Shown one piece after another: positions 40,101-51,302 of a stretch of DNA of 64,000 bases; position 1 is the first letter of the stretch, and each line of letters starts with the position of its first letter. Where the stretch lies: the NCBI GenBank assembly GCA_020736575.1, contig JAGPYM010000068.1:51944-115943 (forward strand). Direction: 5' to 3'. A program made the translations under genes and the position numbers. The notes beneath the pieces were generated by a model. That model saw only the letters and a program-made list of their open reading frames with translations, made no database searches and had not been told where the DNA came from. Origin of the DNA: Thelonectria olida (taxonomy: Eukaryota; Ascomycota; Sordariomycetes; Hypocreales; Nectriaceae).

Positions 40101-40120
40101 CGACTGCAACTAAAAGGGGG

Positions 40121-40601
40121 GTGAAATGAGTGAATGAGCGAGATGAGTGAAATGAGTGAGATGAGTGAAATGAGTGAGATGAGTGAAATGAGTGAGATGA
40201 GTGAAATGAGTGAGATGAGTGAAATGAGTGAGATGAGTGAAATGAGTGAGATGAGTGAAATGAGTGAAATGAGTGAAATGAGTGAAATGAGTGAGATGAG
40301 TGAAATGAGTGAGATGAGTGAAATGAGTGAGATGAGTGAAATGAGTGAAATGAGTGAGATGAGTGAAATGAGTGAGATGAGTGAAATGAGTGAAATGAGT
40401 GAGATGAGTGAAATGAGTGGAATGAGTGAGATGAGTGAAATGAGTGAAATGAGTGAAATGAGTGAAATGAGTGAAATGAGTGAAATGAGTGAAATGAGTG
40501 AAATGAGTGAAATGAGTGAAATGAGTGAAATGAGTGAAATGAGTGAAATGAGTGAAATGAGTGAAATGAGTGAAATGAGTGAAATGAGTGAAATGAGTGA
40601 T
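40121..40601. repeat. 9-bp satellite (ATGAGTGAA/G), about 52 copies
   Basis: Near-perfect tandem array of ATGAGTGAA alternating with ATGAGTGAG; the right third is pure ATGAGTGAA. One copy at about 40420 reads ATGAGTGGA. It gives an artefactual Met-Ser-Glu frame on + and Phe-His-Ser on -. A degenerate copy of the same satellite lies in the opposite orientation at 43651-43747. Confidence 0.95.
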
Positions 40602-41660
40602 TCTTTAGAGGCTGTTTGTTGGCTGGGTTCTGTGGTGAGGTGGAGGCATAGTGAACCATGTGACTTTTCCAGGTAGATAGAATAGATGATACGGATGAAT
40701 TTGAAGTCCGCAGTAGATGCGAGAGTTGAGCGGTTTCCAGCTCCCTTGATACTCTAGATCGTAACATGATCATCACCCTTCATGCTATCTGAATCAGATA
40801 TATACAGGTTAGACACTGTAAAATCCCGAGCATCCGTCACCAACCCTCCTGTCAAACGCACATCGTTAAGCCCCCTTTGCAACCGCCCGTATACCCAGCT
40901 CCACGTCCGCATGCAGCGGACCGGACTTTTCGAGGACAATCTTGAAAAAGAGGGAAAAAAAAATAAAAAAAATAAAGAATGTGTGCTATTAGAGTCCCCC
41001 TTCCTATGTGAACAGTTTAAGTTATGCTTCACAACAAGATTCTTCGACTATGGAAACGTGATGCGAGCTCTGCGTTGTTTAATTCTTTAACACATGAGTC
41101 TGGCCGGTGGGATAGAGCAAGCTTACCACGTTGTAAGATGTTGCAGGAGGAACCGCAAGCAGATAAAATTCTGTTCTTATGGCTGTTGGGCTCCAGTGCC
41201 GTCACAAACTCCACAGTCGAACGGGCCCTTTTTCCCCGTACCATTGCAGTTTGTACACGCCGGCATGTTTAGTAGTTGGTGATTTGAGTCAACTCAGTCG
41301 GTAAGGAGGATGCGAGTACTGTGGATGATGAGAAAGGTCCGGCGTTCTGCGGGGTTTTATAGAAAGTTATCCGTTTATTACCGACATGTGGGGTAGCATA
41401 TGCACGTGACTGACTACTGGCTTTCTCGCCACTCGCCAAGGTTGTCTCCTAAGCAAACTCAATTCCTTCACCTTCACAATGAATCATGTCGAGCCCACAG
41501 AATTCTCCCATAAAGCAACCGAATTCATCGTAAGTAATCAAATACTTAGACCGGTTTTGATAATCTAACAATACCTGAGCATCGAGTACAAGCAATACAA
41601 CTCGATTTAACCCACTCACGGTTAAAGTTCGAGTCTTCTGTTCGCGACTATCAGCATGAC
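40602..41660. other. Intergenic, no gene recognised
   Basis: About 1 kb with A-rich tracts near 40955-40980. Short frames on both strands overlap one another and show no domain. Confidence 0.4.
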
Positions 41661-42610
41661 ATGAATCGCACTGAATCCCTCCTTTCTCAGCTTTTACGAG
41701 ACGTCCGAGCCTCGCTCCCTCCGCCTAGCCGATTCACTCAAGAGCCCCCAGACACGATATCGAGTGACGACGAACAAGATGTGAAGCTGAAGGAAGATCG
41801 GGAGTTGGAGGCGTGTCAGACGCGGAACGGAGCTCGTTGTCCACATCTAGAGTGTCTCGGCCGCGATAAACTTTTCAAGCGACGAGAGAATCTTGTGCGA
41901 CATTATACCAGACGTAAGTCTGCATCTCGCTAAGCTCGGCACTATCTGATCCTGATGGTATAGATCTCCTGTGCGATGACGAATGCGCGGTCTGCGAGCG
42001 AAGAATTATAAATGAGTCCGACCGCCGACAACACATAGGGACTTGTTTAAAGCCCGATCACGAAGGTTGGAAAAGTGCACAGCAAGCGTGGCGAGAAGCT
42101 CTCGGTATCGCGAAGGGCTTCATCGATAGAGCTAGCACGAAGCGGCCACGAGCAGCTGAGGAGTCGTTGCGATCTCGCAAGGCCCAAAAGCTGGCGGGTG
42201 ATCCGCAGGGCCCAACCGTTGGTATTCCACGGGCACAAATCCTGGATGCACCATCCGATACTCCGGCCCGAGTCCCATTAGATATGCAGACTTCATCTGA
42301 GGGTTTCGGTATGCTTCATGCACCTCCAGATCGTGCCCCCTTTTGCAATTATTACACCATGGAGACACATCCTTCACTTAATACCTTACCTCCCGGCGTG
42401 CCTCCAGACCGAGCCCTTCATTCGACTCATGCACCACCCCACGCCCCAGAGCGTGCCTTGTTTTCCGATTGTTACACTCTGGATTTGCGTCAGGAGGATT
42501 TGGAGGCATTCGTTGAACAGACTTGGGCTGCAGGAACAAGCGCGACTGTTGATTCTTCGACTGTACCTTCGCAGCAACCTAGCATTGTCTCTGTTCAACA
42601 AGGTGCCTAG
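41661..42610 (+). CDS. C2H2-like zinc-finger protein
   Basis: Exon 1 (41661-41913) and exon 2 (41964-42610) joined across a 50-nt intron (GTAAGT...GGTATAG) encode 299 residues. The finger region spans the junction: CPHLECLGRDKLFKRRENLV-RH, then LLCDDECAVCERRI and RRQHIGTC. This is a pair of C2H2/CCHC-type units, similar in design to the fingers of the gene at 28369-29977. A basic stretch (TKRPRAAEESLRSRK) follows. The C-terminus has two loose repeats containing APPDRAPF / APERALF and an aromatic YYTM / CYTL motif. Nucleic-acid binding is inferred. Confidence 0.6.
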
Positions 42611-42654
42611 CAAGCAACGAATTTCAAACTAGCAAGCTCTCATTCAATTTGAAT

Positions 42655-43426
42655 CTAAGAAAACTGCACATTCATATTTATTTTCCCTCCAACCGTCTCC
42701 ATCAAAGCGTCCTTAAACGATATTGGTAAAGGCATTGGTCGCCACCAGGGAAGCTCATCGGGTATGGCAAATCCAAGGAGTATACTCTTTCCCTTGTCGA
42801 TCTGCCAGCCACACCGTGCATCTACTATCGCCCTGAAAAGTGTTAGTCACGGCACCACTGTTTGGTTTTAAAGCAAACCTACAAACCACCGCGATCCATC
42901 GTAATAGAATGTGGCCGTATGTTGAGATGGTTCAGCGATTCGTCCGGTATCGCCAATAAGCCATTTGAAGCCCCCGTTGCTCCTAGATAGTGAGAATGGG
43001 ATCCAGAATATATGGTTCCTGCCGATTCGCTAGACCAGCAGAAGACGATGAGGATTCGCATATTATCCGCCGTTCGGTTTAAGATGCAGTGTTTCAGCTT
43101 GGTTTTGCCGAATGCTCGATAGAATATAAACGTCGATTGAGGGAATAAAGATCCGATAACCTCAGCTACGAGCTAGCATGAGTTAGAAAGAAACCATCCC
43201 ACATTGCCTGCGCACTTACTTCATTCTTGAGCACAGCTGCCGTGTAAAGACCCAAGCCCACCTCCGTTTGTAGGTTGTACTCATTCCTGACGATATCATC
43301 AACTATCTCGCCGATCTGTGTATTGTCCTGTGCCCAAAATCCCTTCTCCAATATTTCGTCTTTGATGCGATTGATTTCTGAAGTCATGCTTCCGGAGCGG
43401 TTGTCGGATGGTTGGCGAGGATGCAT
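42655..43426 (-). CDS. Hypothetical protein, possible cupin-like fold
   Basis: Three exons (43220-43426, 42883-43172, 42655-42832) with canonical introns of 47 and 50 nt (donors GTAAGT and GTAGGT) encode 224 residues. The protein alternates short strands with a conserved-looking TIYSGSHSHYLGATGASNGL segment and a late DRGGLAIVDARCGWQIDKG segment. This layout recalls double-stranded beta-helix (cupin / 2OG-oxygenase-like) proteins, but I see no complete metal triad. Function unknown. Confidence 0.5.
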
Positions 43427-43650
43427 GTCGTTGGTGCCTGAACAGTGAAAGAATTTGGGCCCAGCTGTTTACCACGTGACCAGCGGTTATGCCATTTGGG
43501 TCAGCTGTATTCGCGCGCTATTTCCCTGTTCCATTGCTCTTCCCGAAAGCCTCCGCTGTTATCCCGCACATGTGTACCGACATGCTCAAGGGGTCGTTGC
43601 ACCCTATGGTGTGTGTGTAGACACAAGCTTTTCGCTCTTGTTAGCTCACT

Positions 43651-43747
43651 TCTATTCCACTCATTTTGCTCATTTACTCATTCCACTCATTCCACTATTC
43701 CGCTCATTTCACTCATTCCGCTCGTTTCACTCATTTCACTCATTTCG
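43651..43747. repeat. Degenerate TTTCACTCA satellite, inverted relative to 40.1-40.6 kb
   Basis: Tandem 9-10-bp units TTTCACTCA / TTCCACTCA / TTCCGCTCA, the reverse complement of the TGAGTGAAA satellite about 3 kb to the left. Units vary in length and sequence, so this copy looks older. Confidence 0.8.
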
Positions 43748-43869
43748 CACACGGGAACCGTGCTGTTCCACCCAAACGAGATGATCGCTCCTTACTTAAA
43801 GCACAGAGTCAACGATAGAATCGTTATGTCGTATTCCAAATCAATACATCTTGTTATTCGACAACCGAT

Positions 43870-45073
43870 ATGAGTCACTTTCCACCAGCAACACTAGATG
43901 ACGCTTTTCTCACCATCAAGGCATATAAAGAAACTATCCCGCCGCGCTTTCCAGTCACCTCCCGAGCAGAAGCTGATGCGTTATCTCTTGTATGGATCAA
44001 CGGGCTGTTAGTGTCAGATGATTACATCCTCTGGTTCCCCATGCATGAACTGGGTGTTTGGATTTTAGAACTTAGGAGATGCTGGTCGGATGTATCACCG
44101 GCCTCTCCTGATCGCATCCGTTCAGCAAACTTCGCCAAAGTTGCGAGGTACATTCGGCGCCCCAACAACAGTATTCGGTCTATTCAATCCTGTCTTCTAA
44201 TGGCCGTTCTCCTTCGCTACCACGCACTGAGCCCTGATTGGTATCTTACAACGGCATTAACCAGATTGAAAGATCAGAAGGAACCGAGTAAAAAGGTCAC
44301 AATGCTTTGGTTAAGCATGTTCTATCTGAATCTGTGAGTTCTCCTGATAAATGAGCGTTCGACAATAGCTAAAATCACAGCGAACATGCAACTGCCCATA
44401 GTCTACTAGCGGCGGCCCCTCTACTACGTATACAAGTGGTGCCAGACGCCGAGTTCCTCTGCAGTAACTTCGGGACGACGTTTGCTGAATTACAGAAGGT
44501 CTACCTGCATGGTCTGGAGGATTGTTTGTGGCGACCGTGGACTTTCAAAGAGCTCTTTACCTACGTCTGTGAGATGTCAGAAAAGGTAAGAGTATACGAT
44601 AAGGGCTTGATGGATTACATTGGAGTCCAGATAGCAAGGGCGAATATTTTCGTGCACGGCTATGCCAACCAACGTGGGGAGGCCTCTGCTCACGAGACGT
44701 ATCTGAAAATCGCCCAGAAGCTGGAAGCATCTGATCGAGTGCGCAGTATTTACCAGTGAGTAATTGACACATGAGGACACAACGTATGGCTAACCCTACC
44801 AGGGAAGGACAAAGCCTACTGGAATTGAGCGACAGATTGGATCGTAAAACTTGGATCAGCCTCTCGACGGAAACTATCAAGTTTCTCTCTGTATTTCGCT
44901 CTCTTTCCAGCGACATTGAGCTGCTCTATAGCCTGCTTCAAGTTCACCGCGACTATAGCGAGACTCCTTTTCCATCTATAGAATGGAAAGACTTCACTCA
45001 GCCCCCGGCCTCAACTACCTCATCAATGACTATAGAGGATTTCTCGGGAAACCTTTTGTCTGATCTTCCTTGA
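43870..45073 (+). CDS. Hypothetical protein, three exons
   Basis: Exons 43870-44333, 44381-44755 and 44803-45073, with two 47-nt introns (GTGAGT...TCACAG; GTGAGT...GGCTAACCCTACCAG), encode 369 residues. The protein is mostly helical (SIRSIQSCLLMAVLLRYHAL; TFKELFTYVCEMSEKVRVYD) and ends in an acidic Ser/Thr-rich tail. No membrane segment and no family are recognised. The three separate frames would be miscalled as three small genes. Confidence 0.6.
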
Positions 45074-45568
45074 TCGCTGGGGGTTGCCCTGGTTTCTCAT
45101 ATGATCACGGGTGAATCACCTTTCGAAGGGCTCCCGGATATATCTTAGATGAAGGTTGGATGGATAACAATAGCATTAAATTTGAGAAACGAGTTCTACC
45201 TAAAACAAACTTCTCAATTTTCTTCCGTCAAACTTGGCCCTTGTTCGTTCCCAACATTTACCCCTCCATTCGCCTGCATTGGTGTTGCGTTATTATGGGA
45301 CACTAAGGTAGTGCACGAGCCACCCCCGTGCGAGCCTTTGCCATCGAAACAAAGTACTACGTAGTAAGAAAGGCCGGGAGGAAATGACATGGACGTTTAG
45401 GCAGCCATGACAGACAGCCCGATGAAAAGTCTCCCGTAGCATTCATGTGCGCGACCTCTCTGAGTTTGGCCTAGGGCATTGCTCCTCAGCTTGCCTCAAT
45501 AAGTTCCCTCTTGCTAGCCAAGGCCATCTCCAACTTCCGTCATATATGATAACTCTATATCCTCTAAG
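45074..45568. other. Intergenic, convergent 3' region
   Basis: Between two convergent genes; no gene or repeat recognised. Confidence 0.4.
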
Positions 45569-47427
45569 TCACAAGCTATAACACCGTTGCGTCATCGTAC
45601 GGGATATCCACGGCCCAATATACCGCTCGACGGTCGATTTTCCATCGCCCTCCGGTTCAGCGCTCTCATCCGAATCCCATCCGTCGATCCACTCGTGTTC
45701 ATAAATAGCCCGTTCAGCAACGGGAAACCCGTCTACTTCACGCAGCCACAAGAACATATTCCGAGTCACAGACTCTGAGCAGTCTCTCTCACGATTGAGA
45801 TCATCGTATCGGACGGGAATGTTACTGCCTGAAACGTCATCGACCCCCGCTGCAAAGAATTCCATAGATGCCACCAACGGTTCCGTCGGATATTGGGCCT
45901 TCTGAGTCTTGTTCTGGCAATCCCATGCCCAGCCGACATAACTCAAGCCGTGATATCCCTGACACTGCGCATGCAGCTGCACTTCTAGAACGCAGTCTTT
46001 AATAGCTGTGGTACCGAATGGCCCAAACGGGACGATAGGGGGTTGAGCATGATGCTCAGTTTGAGATAAGAACATCAGCCGAGCCTCATCTGACCGCCTT
46101 ATCACCCCCCCCCTTGAGTGAGTTTAGAGACAGGTGCTTGTACGAACGATATAGAGGTGGTTGTCCAAGCCGCTGCATGTAGATCGACCAAGAATGCGAC
46201 TGGGCGAGCCCATCTCATGATGTAGTCTTGAATACCAATGAGAATACCGCCCAGCCAAAGGAAGCCTAGCTTAGGAGACCGATTCATGAACATGTGCGCC
46301 AGAACGTGAGGGTCCTTGGCACACTCAGATGTGAGGATAGCGAAAGCCCCTTGCACCCACGCACCACAAACATTGCATGGAATGTCAGATTCGACAAAGA
46401 TGCTACTCAGAAGCGAGGTGATCCCTGTGGTGGTGCAACTCAAGGTGAGCAGCCTATCCAACTGACGATCGTCTTTTCCCCAAGGCCGACTATACCCATA
46501 AGGTGGACTGTACAGCGTGGAGGATTGTTTTAATCGGGGCTTGCTGGGAAGTCGAGGAGAAGGTAAGCAGACCTGCTTCGTTATGCTTTGTGACATTGGC
46601 AGAAGTAGAGCCGCTGTAAACGCCGCATGACTCTGGTCAGCTACGCTGTGGTATCTCGCGTAGTCAAAGATGTAGCGCGCCGCGGTCGAGAATGGTACAC
46701 CAATGGAAGAGACTGGCAGAGCTGAGTGTGTATGACGAAGAAGGACCATGGGCTGGTCAGATCGGAGCGTAACAGACCACGGGGACTTAAGCAACCGGTT
46801 ATTATGAGGGATGCAAGCATTCCACCCCTCTTCTGGGGCGAGAACCGCAGCCCACCACCTTGCTGCGTCACTCGTTACATCCCCTAGGTCTATAACCGTC
46901 GACCCGTCGGCAGTTGTATCGCTGCTAACACCAAGGAATTCTCCATCATCGTCAAGCCATAGAGCCTGGCTATCGGTGTATTGAATGGCAGATGCACCAG
47001 GTATGACTTCAGTCCAGCGTGCAGATAGGACATACGCCCATGCAAGAGTAAGCACTGAAGTATGGTTCCCTTCTTCACCAAACCACTTTGGAAGGCCAGA
47101 CGACGATCTCGTGGAGAGCGATAAAACAGTTGGGCGGACTGTTGTAACCCCGAACACATATCTCTTCTTGAACGATGGTAGGTTGCAAGCGCCTTCAGTG
47201 GTTCCCCAAGTAGCGATTCCGGTTGCGTATAACGAGCTAGAGGAGTTCCTATCAAGCTCCAGCTGTGCAGGAAAGTAGGGATGTTGGGGGATTACGTTTT
47301 CGAGGTTCAGGCTAGGCGCACACTGAAAAGACGAAAACGCTGCCTGGTAGAGCTTGAACCACGTCCGGTATCCTCTCTCATAGAAGTACGTGAAAGTCTC
47401 GTCGCTCGGGCGAACAGCATCTTGCAT
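45569..47427 (-). CDS. Conserved fungal protein of unknown function, frameshifted at a G9 tract
   Basis: The first part (47427 down to 46102, 441 codons) runs into a stop immediately after a run of nine G on the coding strand (46105-46113). The second part (46105 down to 45569) continues the same protein in another frame. The two parts together resemble a large fungal family with no assigned function, with features such as IPCNVCGAWVQGAFAIL, HVLAHMFMNRSPKLGFLWLG and EARLMFLSQTEHHAQPPIVP. A length change in the G tract best explains the break. It could be a real mutation, a slippage-prone switch or a sequencing error. Confidence 0.65.
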
Positions 47428-48156
47428 GATGATGTCTTTTCTAGATGAACTGCTAGTTCAGATGGTCATTCACCGTTCGGGAGTCCAATGAGATGTGGTT
47501 GTTGTGAAGGATCGCCGCACCACGAAATATAATGGGTTTGAAAGGATGCATTGATGGTTCTGATCCAGCCGCTTTGAACCCAGGTTGTTGCACGGTCAGG
47601 TGATGCCCTAATTAGTCATCACTCGCTCGAATACTGCAACGGGTATGCGTCTAGAATGTATAATGCCAAAGAGTAAAAAGTATACGAAGCCCAATCACAA
47701 GCATGTCGTAAGCGCCCCCAATCGAAAGAACTGGGTTGATTCTCACAAGATTGCAAAAGAATGGCAAAGCAGAGCCCATCGGTAGCGTCCATCAGGCGAC
47801 GTCCATCAGGCCACCAATTGCCTTGCCTTTGTTGCCTGGACGTAGCTCCACCTAACTAGCTAACCATCCAGCCATGTGCTTACATGGCTTGTTCTCGGCA
47901 ACATAAAAGATCGCTCGGCGCCTTCTGTAAGGTCAGGATACCAAAAAAATTCCCAAGAAAATTGGACAGTATAGATGAACCTTTGGTGAGTCCAACCCAC
48001 ACCCCGTTGCTCTTCTTCGTACTCATAGTCAACAGATTTAATCCATCACGTCAGATTTCTACCACGAACAGAAGCTCAATACTCCCCCAACCGTCCCGAG
48101 TCGTGAAGATCTCACTCACCCGTTCCGGGTTATTGTCCGGTCTCTGATTGAGCAAG
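47428..48156. other. Intergenic, possible upstream exon
   Basis: Holds a + strand frame (47884 to about 47984, MACSRQHKRSLGAFCK...) ending at a good donor (GTGAGT). It might be a 5' exon of the Cys-rich gene at 48157, but the intron would be unusually long for this region. Not annotated as a gene. Confidence 0.35.
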
Positions 48157-48456
48157 ATGATCAGTTCAGGACAATCGGGGTTCTGCAGTGTCTGCGGACA
48201 CACAAATGAGGTTCACCGCAAGGAGCCATGTGCTGCACGGAGATGCCGAAAGAAGATCAAGGTCTGCGGCGGCACACTCCATTCGCTTATGCATATGGAT
48301 GGTACTATTGATGAAAACCACCCGGGATGGGTTGTCTGTAAACCATGCCCTGATCATGGCCGGGAGAGCAAAGATGTGGACTACAGTAGCTGCCCTGTTG
48401 TTGCCAAGGACGGTTATGGAAATCTTGTCATTGTCCAATATGGTGTTGAGTTTTGA
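48157..48456 (+). CDS. Small Cys-rich protein
   Basis: A 99-residue frame from ATG 48157. Cysteines and histidines are arranged as FCSVCGHTNEVH, CAARRCRKKIKVCGGTLH and VCKPCPDHG, suggesting one or two zinc sites. No family recognised. An upstream exon is possible. Confidence 0.45.
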   Translation: MISSGQSGFCSVCGHTNEVHRKEPCAARRCRKKIKVCGGTLHSLMHMDGTIDENHPGWVVCKPCPDHGRESKDVDYSSCPVVAKDGYGNLVIVQYGVEF

Positions 48457-48509
48457 AGAGGAACTTGGGAGGTGCCACTACATCCTTGACTTAGTTGATG
48501 GTCGCGTTA

Positions 48510-48796
48510 TTAGTAGCAAGCCTCCATCGTCCTGCAGAGTAACGAGGCTAGGTCCTCCGCTTTTAGATCAACCTTCCACTCCTTTTGCGTATGTAAAGGG
48601 GCTTCTTCGAATCGAGAAGAATAAATGTTAACAGCCCATCGTAAGGACCACGGACTGAATTCCACATCCTTCCTTCCTCCAAATGACCTTTCAGTTTGCT
48701 GTCTACCTCTAGATGCTGAGCAAGCTCTTCAGTGAACCCTTTACTGCCTCGTAACTCTCCTCTTGTTCTGATCAACTCCTCGAGCAACGCACGCAA
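48510..48796 (-). pseudogene. Relic of the C-terminus of a JmjC-family gene
   Basis: Minus-strand reading gives GFTEELAQHLEV...HLEEGRMWNSVRGPYDGLLTFILLDSKKPLYI, then in another frame DLKAEDLASLLCRTMEA followed by a stop. This parallels the last 100 residues of the protein at 23413-26148 (EELARRLGMDV...HLAAGRAWNTICGSCDGLLPFILVNSNNPFHI ... LEAEDREILLHRTKEIAD). About 60 residues are missing between the two blocks and nothing upstream is preserved. It is a decayed, internally deleted paralogue fragment immediately downstream of the Spok-like gene. Confidence 0.75.
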
Positions 48797-48822
48797 AGGG
48801 AACGAACATAGAGCAACGGCTA

Positions 48823-51302
48823 CTATACTGACTGCAGGCGACCCGGTAGGAAACCACGTTTCCGGTTGTAATTCCCAAAATCATCTCCCTGCCGTTTCCT
48901 CTTCTCCCCGGATACCTTGAAAAGCTGCTTGTGTTTGAGGTTTGGAAGAAGGGTTGCGCGGTCGAAATCGACGAGCATGACGCGGCAGCGCTCGTCGTTC
49001 CAGAGCCGGTTGGCGTCGCGCTCGTCGCCGTGGTCGACGCCCTCGGCCCAGACGGCCTGCGAAGACCGCCGCACTTCCACCGCCAGGTCTGCCGCGCCAG
49101 CACCCGCGGTCACCGTGTCCGCCATCGTCTCCCCACCCCACGACATCAGCATCATGTGGAAGACCCTGGCCCCGCCAGGGAGTATGTAGCCCCGGCCCAG
49201 CCGCGCGAGTCCCAGGTGCACCGGTACCACCTCGCCCTGGAGCCTGTCGAGCCGCGCGTAGATACGGCTCTCGTGCTCCAAGAGGCGAGGATGGTCAGGC
49301 AGTGTTCCCTTGCCGACAAAGGTGTACCCGTACGGCGCCAGCTCCAGCTTGAAGAGCACGCCCGTCGCTCCCGTCTTGCCCCAGCCGTCCAACGCCTCGC
49401 AGTCTCGATACGGGTTCTGGCGGAGCCGCTCGCCCACTAGGCGGGCGAACTCATCGGCGTCGATAGGGTGCCGGGTGCCACCTTCGGCGGTACGATGCGA
49501 GAGCACGTTCGGGCAGTCGGCATCAAGATCCCAGCCTCTCTTGAGGCCCAACAGGCAGGCCTGCGTGCAGTATTTCTTGGCAGGTGCCGACTCGGACATC
49601 TCGGCATCCTCTTCCTCTTCCCCCCCCCGGCTTCGGAGCTGCCGCTCGATGGGCCTTCTTTCCGTTTGCTGACGTCCGTCCTTGCCCAAGATCGGGACAG
49701 ATCACCGTCCGGCCTGTCGTCTTCTTCGTCCTCCTCATCTCTACGAAGCACCGCCGTGGCCCTGCAGGACGACCTTGACCGCAACGAGACCTCTCGGCCG
49801 GCCGGGACCGCGTTAGACATGAACTCCGAGCCATCCGTTGCTTGCGATGACGACGCCGAGGGCGAGTCCGTATCCTCTGCCCCTAGAAGATACGCCGCAC
49901 CGTCGTAGGGCTCCCTCCATTTTCTCAGTGTTGCCTCAGCCTTCCGCGACGCCGCGTCGAGTGAAGCTCCCTTGAGAGCTTCAGATCGGAGACTCAATAG
50001 GCAAAAGCTAGCCAGCTGAGCCGCTGCCGTATAGGACACCTTGTCGTCAGCCCAATCCCCGTCTGACGTTTCGCCCACGTCCTCATCCGGCACGCACGGA
50101 TGACAATATAGCGTCTGCGGGTCGGCTCGGTCGATATGAAGGAATAACAAAGACTCGCCGGCAGCAATATAGCCATATGCAACCTCATACCGTACCATGT
50201 AGTCGAAGACCTGTGTCAGCGCCATGGCAATCAGCGCTTCCGCCTTGTCCTGTCCCCGTAGCTCGGTATCGCTCCGAGACTTGTTGCTGCTGATTCGCTC
50301 CATGACCTCCATAAACAGCTTCTCCTTCGCAATGGCTGGCTTCAGATACTCCAACTCAACCTTGTGAGCTGCCTTGTAGTCGTAGACAAACGCTAGGCTC
50401 TCGTCTCCGCCCAGGCGCGTACGGACACCCGCTCCGTCAGGTTTCGTCGGTGGACGCTTGACTCTCTGCTCGGACGCCACTCGTTTGTTCGGTCCGGTCC
50501 GGCGCCGTCGCTCCTGCCTTTCATCGCTCGGGTCCTCCTCCCCAACCTTACTACCATCGTTAGGTTGCGTGAAATCCCGGATGTTGTTGCTGAATCGTAG
50601 CCCCATACACTGATATTCCTTGCGCAGCTCCTCTTCGTCCCAGACGGGACGCAGAATTTCCCAGACAGGATCTTCCACAGCAAGCTTCTCAAAGTGATCG
50701 ACGGCATTCTCGTTGCCTGCCCGTTTGCGGTGGATCGTCGTTCCTAGATCTCTGGTCGTACTCTCTTGATGGAAGAGCCGCCTCTTCCCACAGACCGTCC
50801 TGATTGCCTTAAAATGATGTTGTCGGGTGTTCGTAAAGCTGGTCCAGGGACGAAGCCACTTAGGATAGTATTTACCCTCGACCTTCGTAAATCCCGTCGA
50901 TGACTTGGATTTGTCGGCGAGCCCGAGTTTCTTGTAGAGGTAGAAGTGGCAGTTGTATAGATATTCTTCCAGTGTCGTCCTCTGGTTCTTGCGTCGCTCT
51001 GCCTCTTCTCGTGCCTGTGCCACCTCTTTCTCGCGTCGCTCTGCCTCCTCTCGTGCCTTTGCCTCCTCTTTCTCGCGTCGCTCTGCCTCCTCTCGTGCCT
51101 TTGCCGCCTCTTTCTCGCGTCGCTCTGCCTCCTCTCGTGCCTTTGCCGCCTCTTTCTCGCGTCGCTCTGCCTCCTCTCGTGCCTTTGCCTCCTCTTTCTC
51201 GCGTCGCTCTGCCTCCTCTCGTGCCTTTGCCTCCTCTTTCTCGCGTCGCTCTGCCTCCAGCTCCTGCCGGAGCTGGAGGATCTCGTGAAGATAGTCGGAC
51301 AT
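48823..51302 (-). CDS. Spok: Spok-like spore-killer homologue, reading frame broken at a G9 tract
   Basis: Domain order matches Spok meiotic drivers. An N-terminal coiled coil (residues about 1-110) contains six 14-residue repeats (AERREKEEAKAREE). A nuclease-like domain carries the PD-(D/E)xK-type VYDYKAAHK near residue 308. A Cys cluster (KKYCTQACLLGLKRGWD) leads into a kinase-like domain with HGDERDAN and LVDFDRA at about 48961-49032. In Podospora the nuclease part is needed for killing and the kinase part for resistance. Here the frame from ATG 51302 runs through the nuclease, and the kinase lies in another frame. The switch sits at a run of nine G on the coding strand (49620-49628), between the two functional halves. 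The first frame continues as unrelated residues to a stop at 49437. The cause (mutation, slippage or sequencing error) is open. Confidence 0.8.

Noticed and set aside
40090..40776. Phe-His-Ser and Met-Ser-Glu repeat proteins
   Set aside because: Frames exist only because the 9-bp satellite is a multiple of three; there are no flanking protein-like domains.
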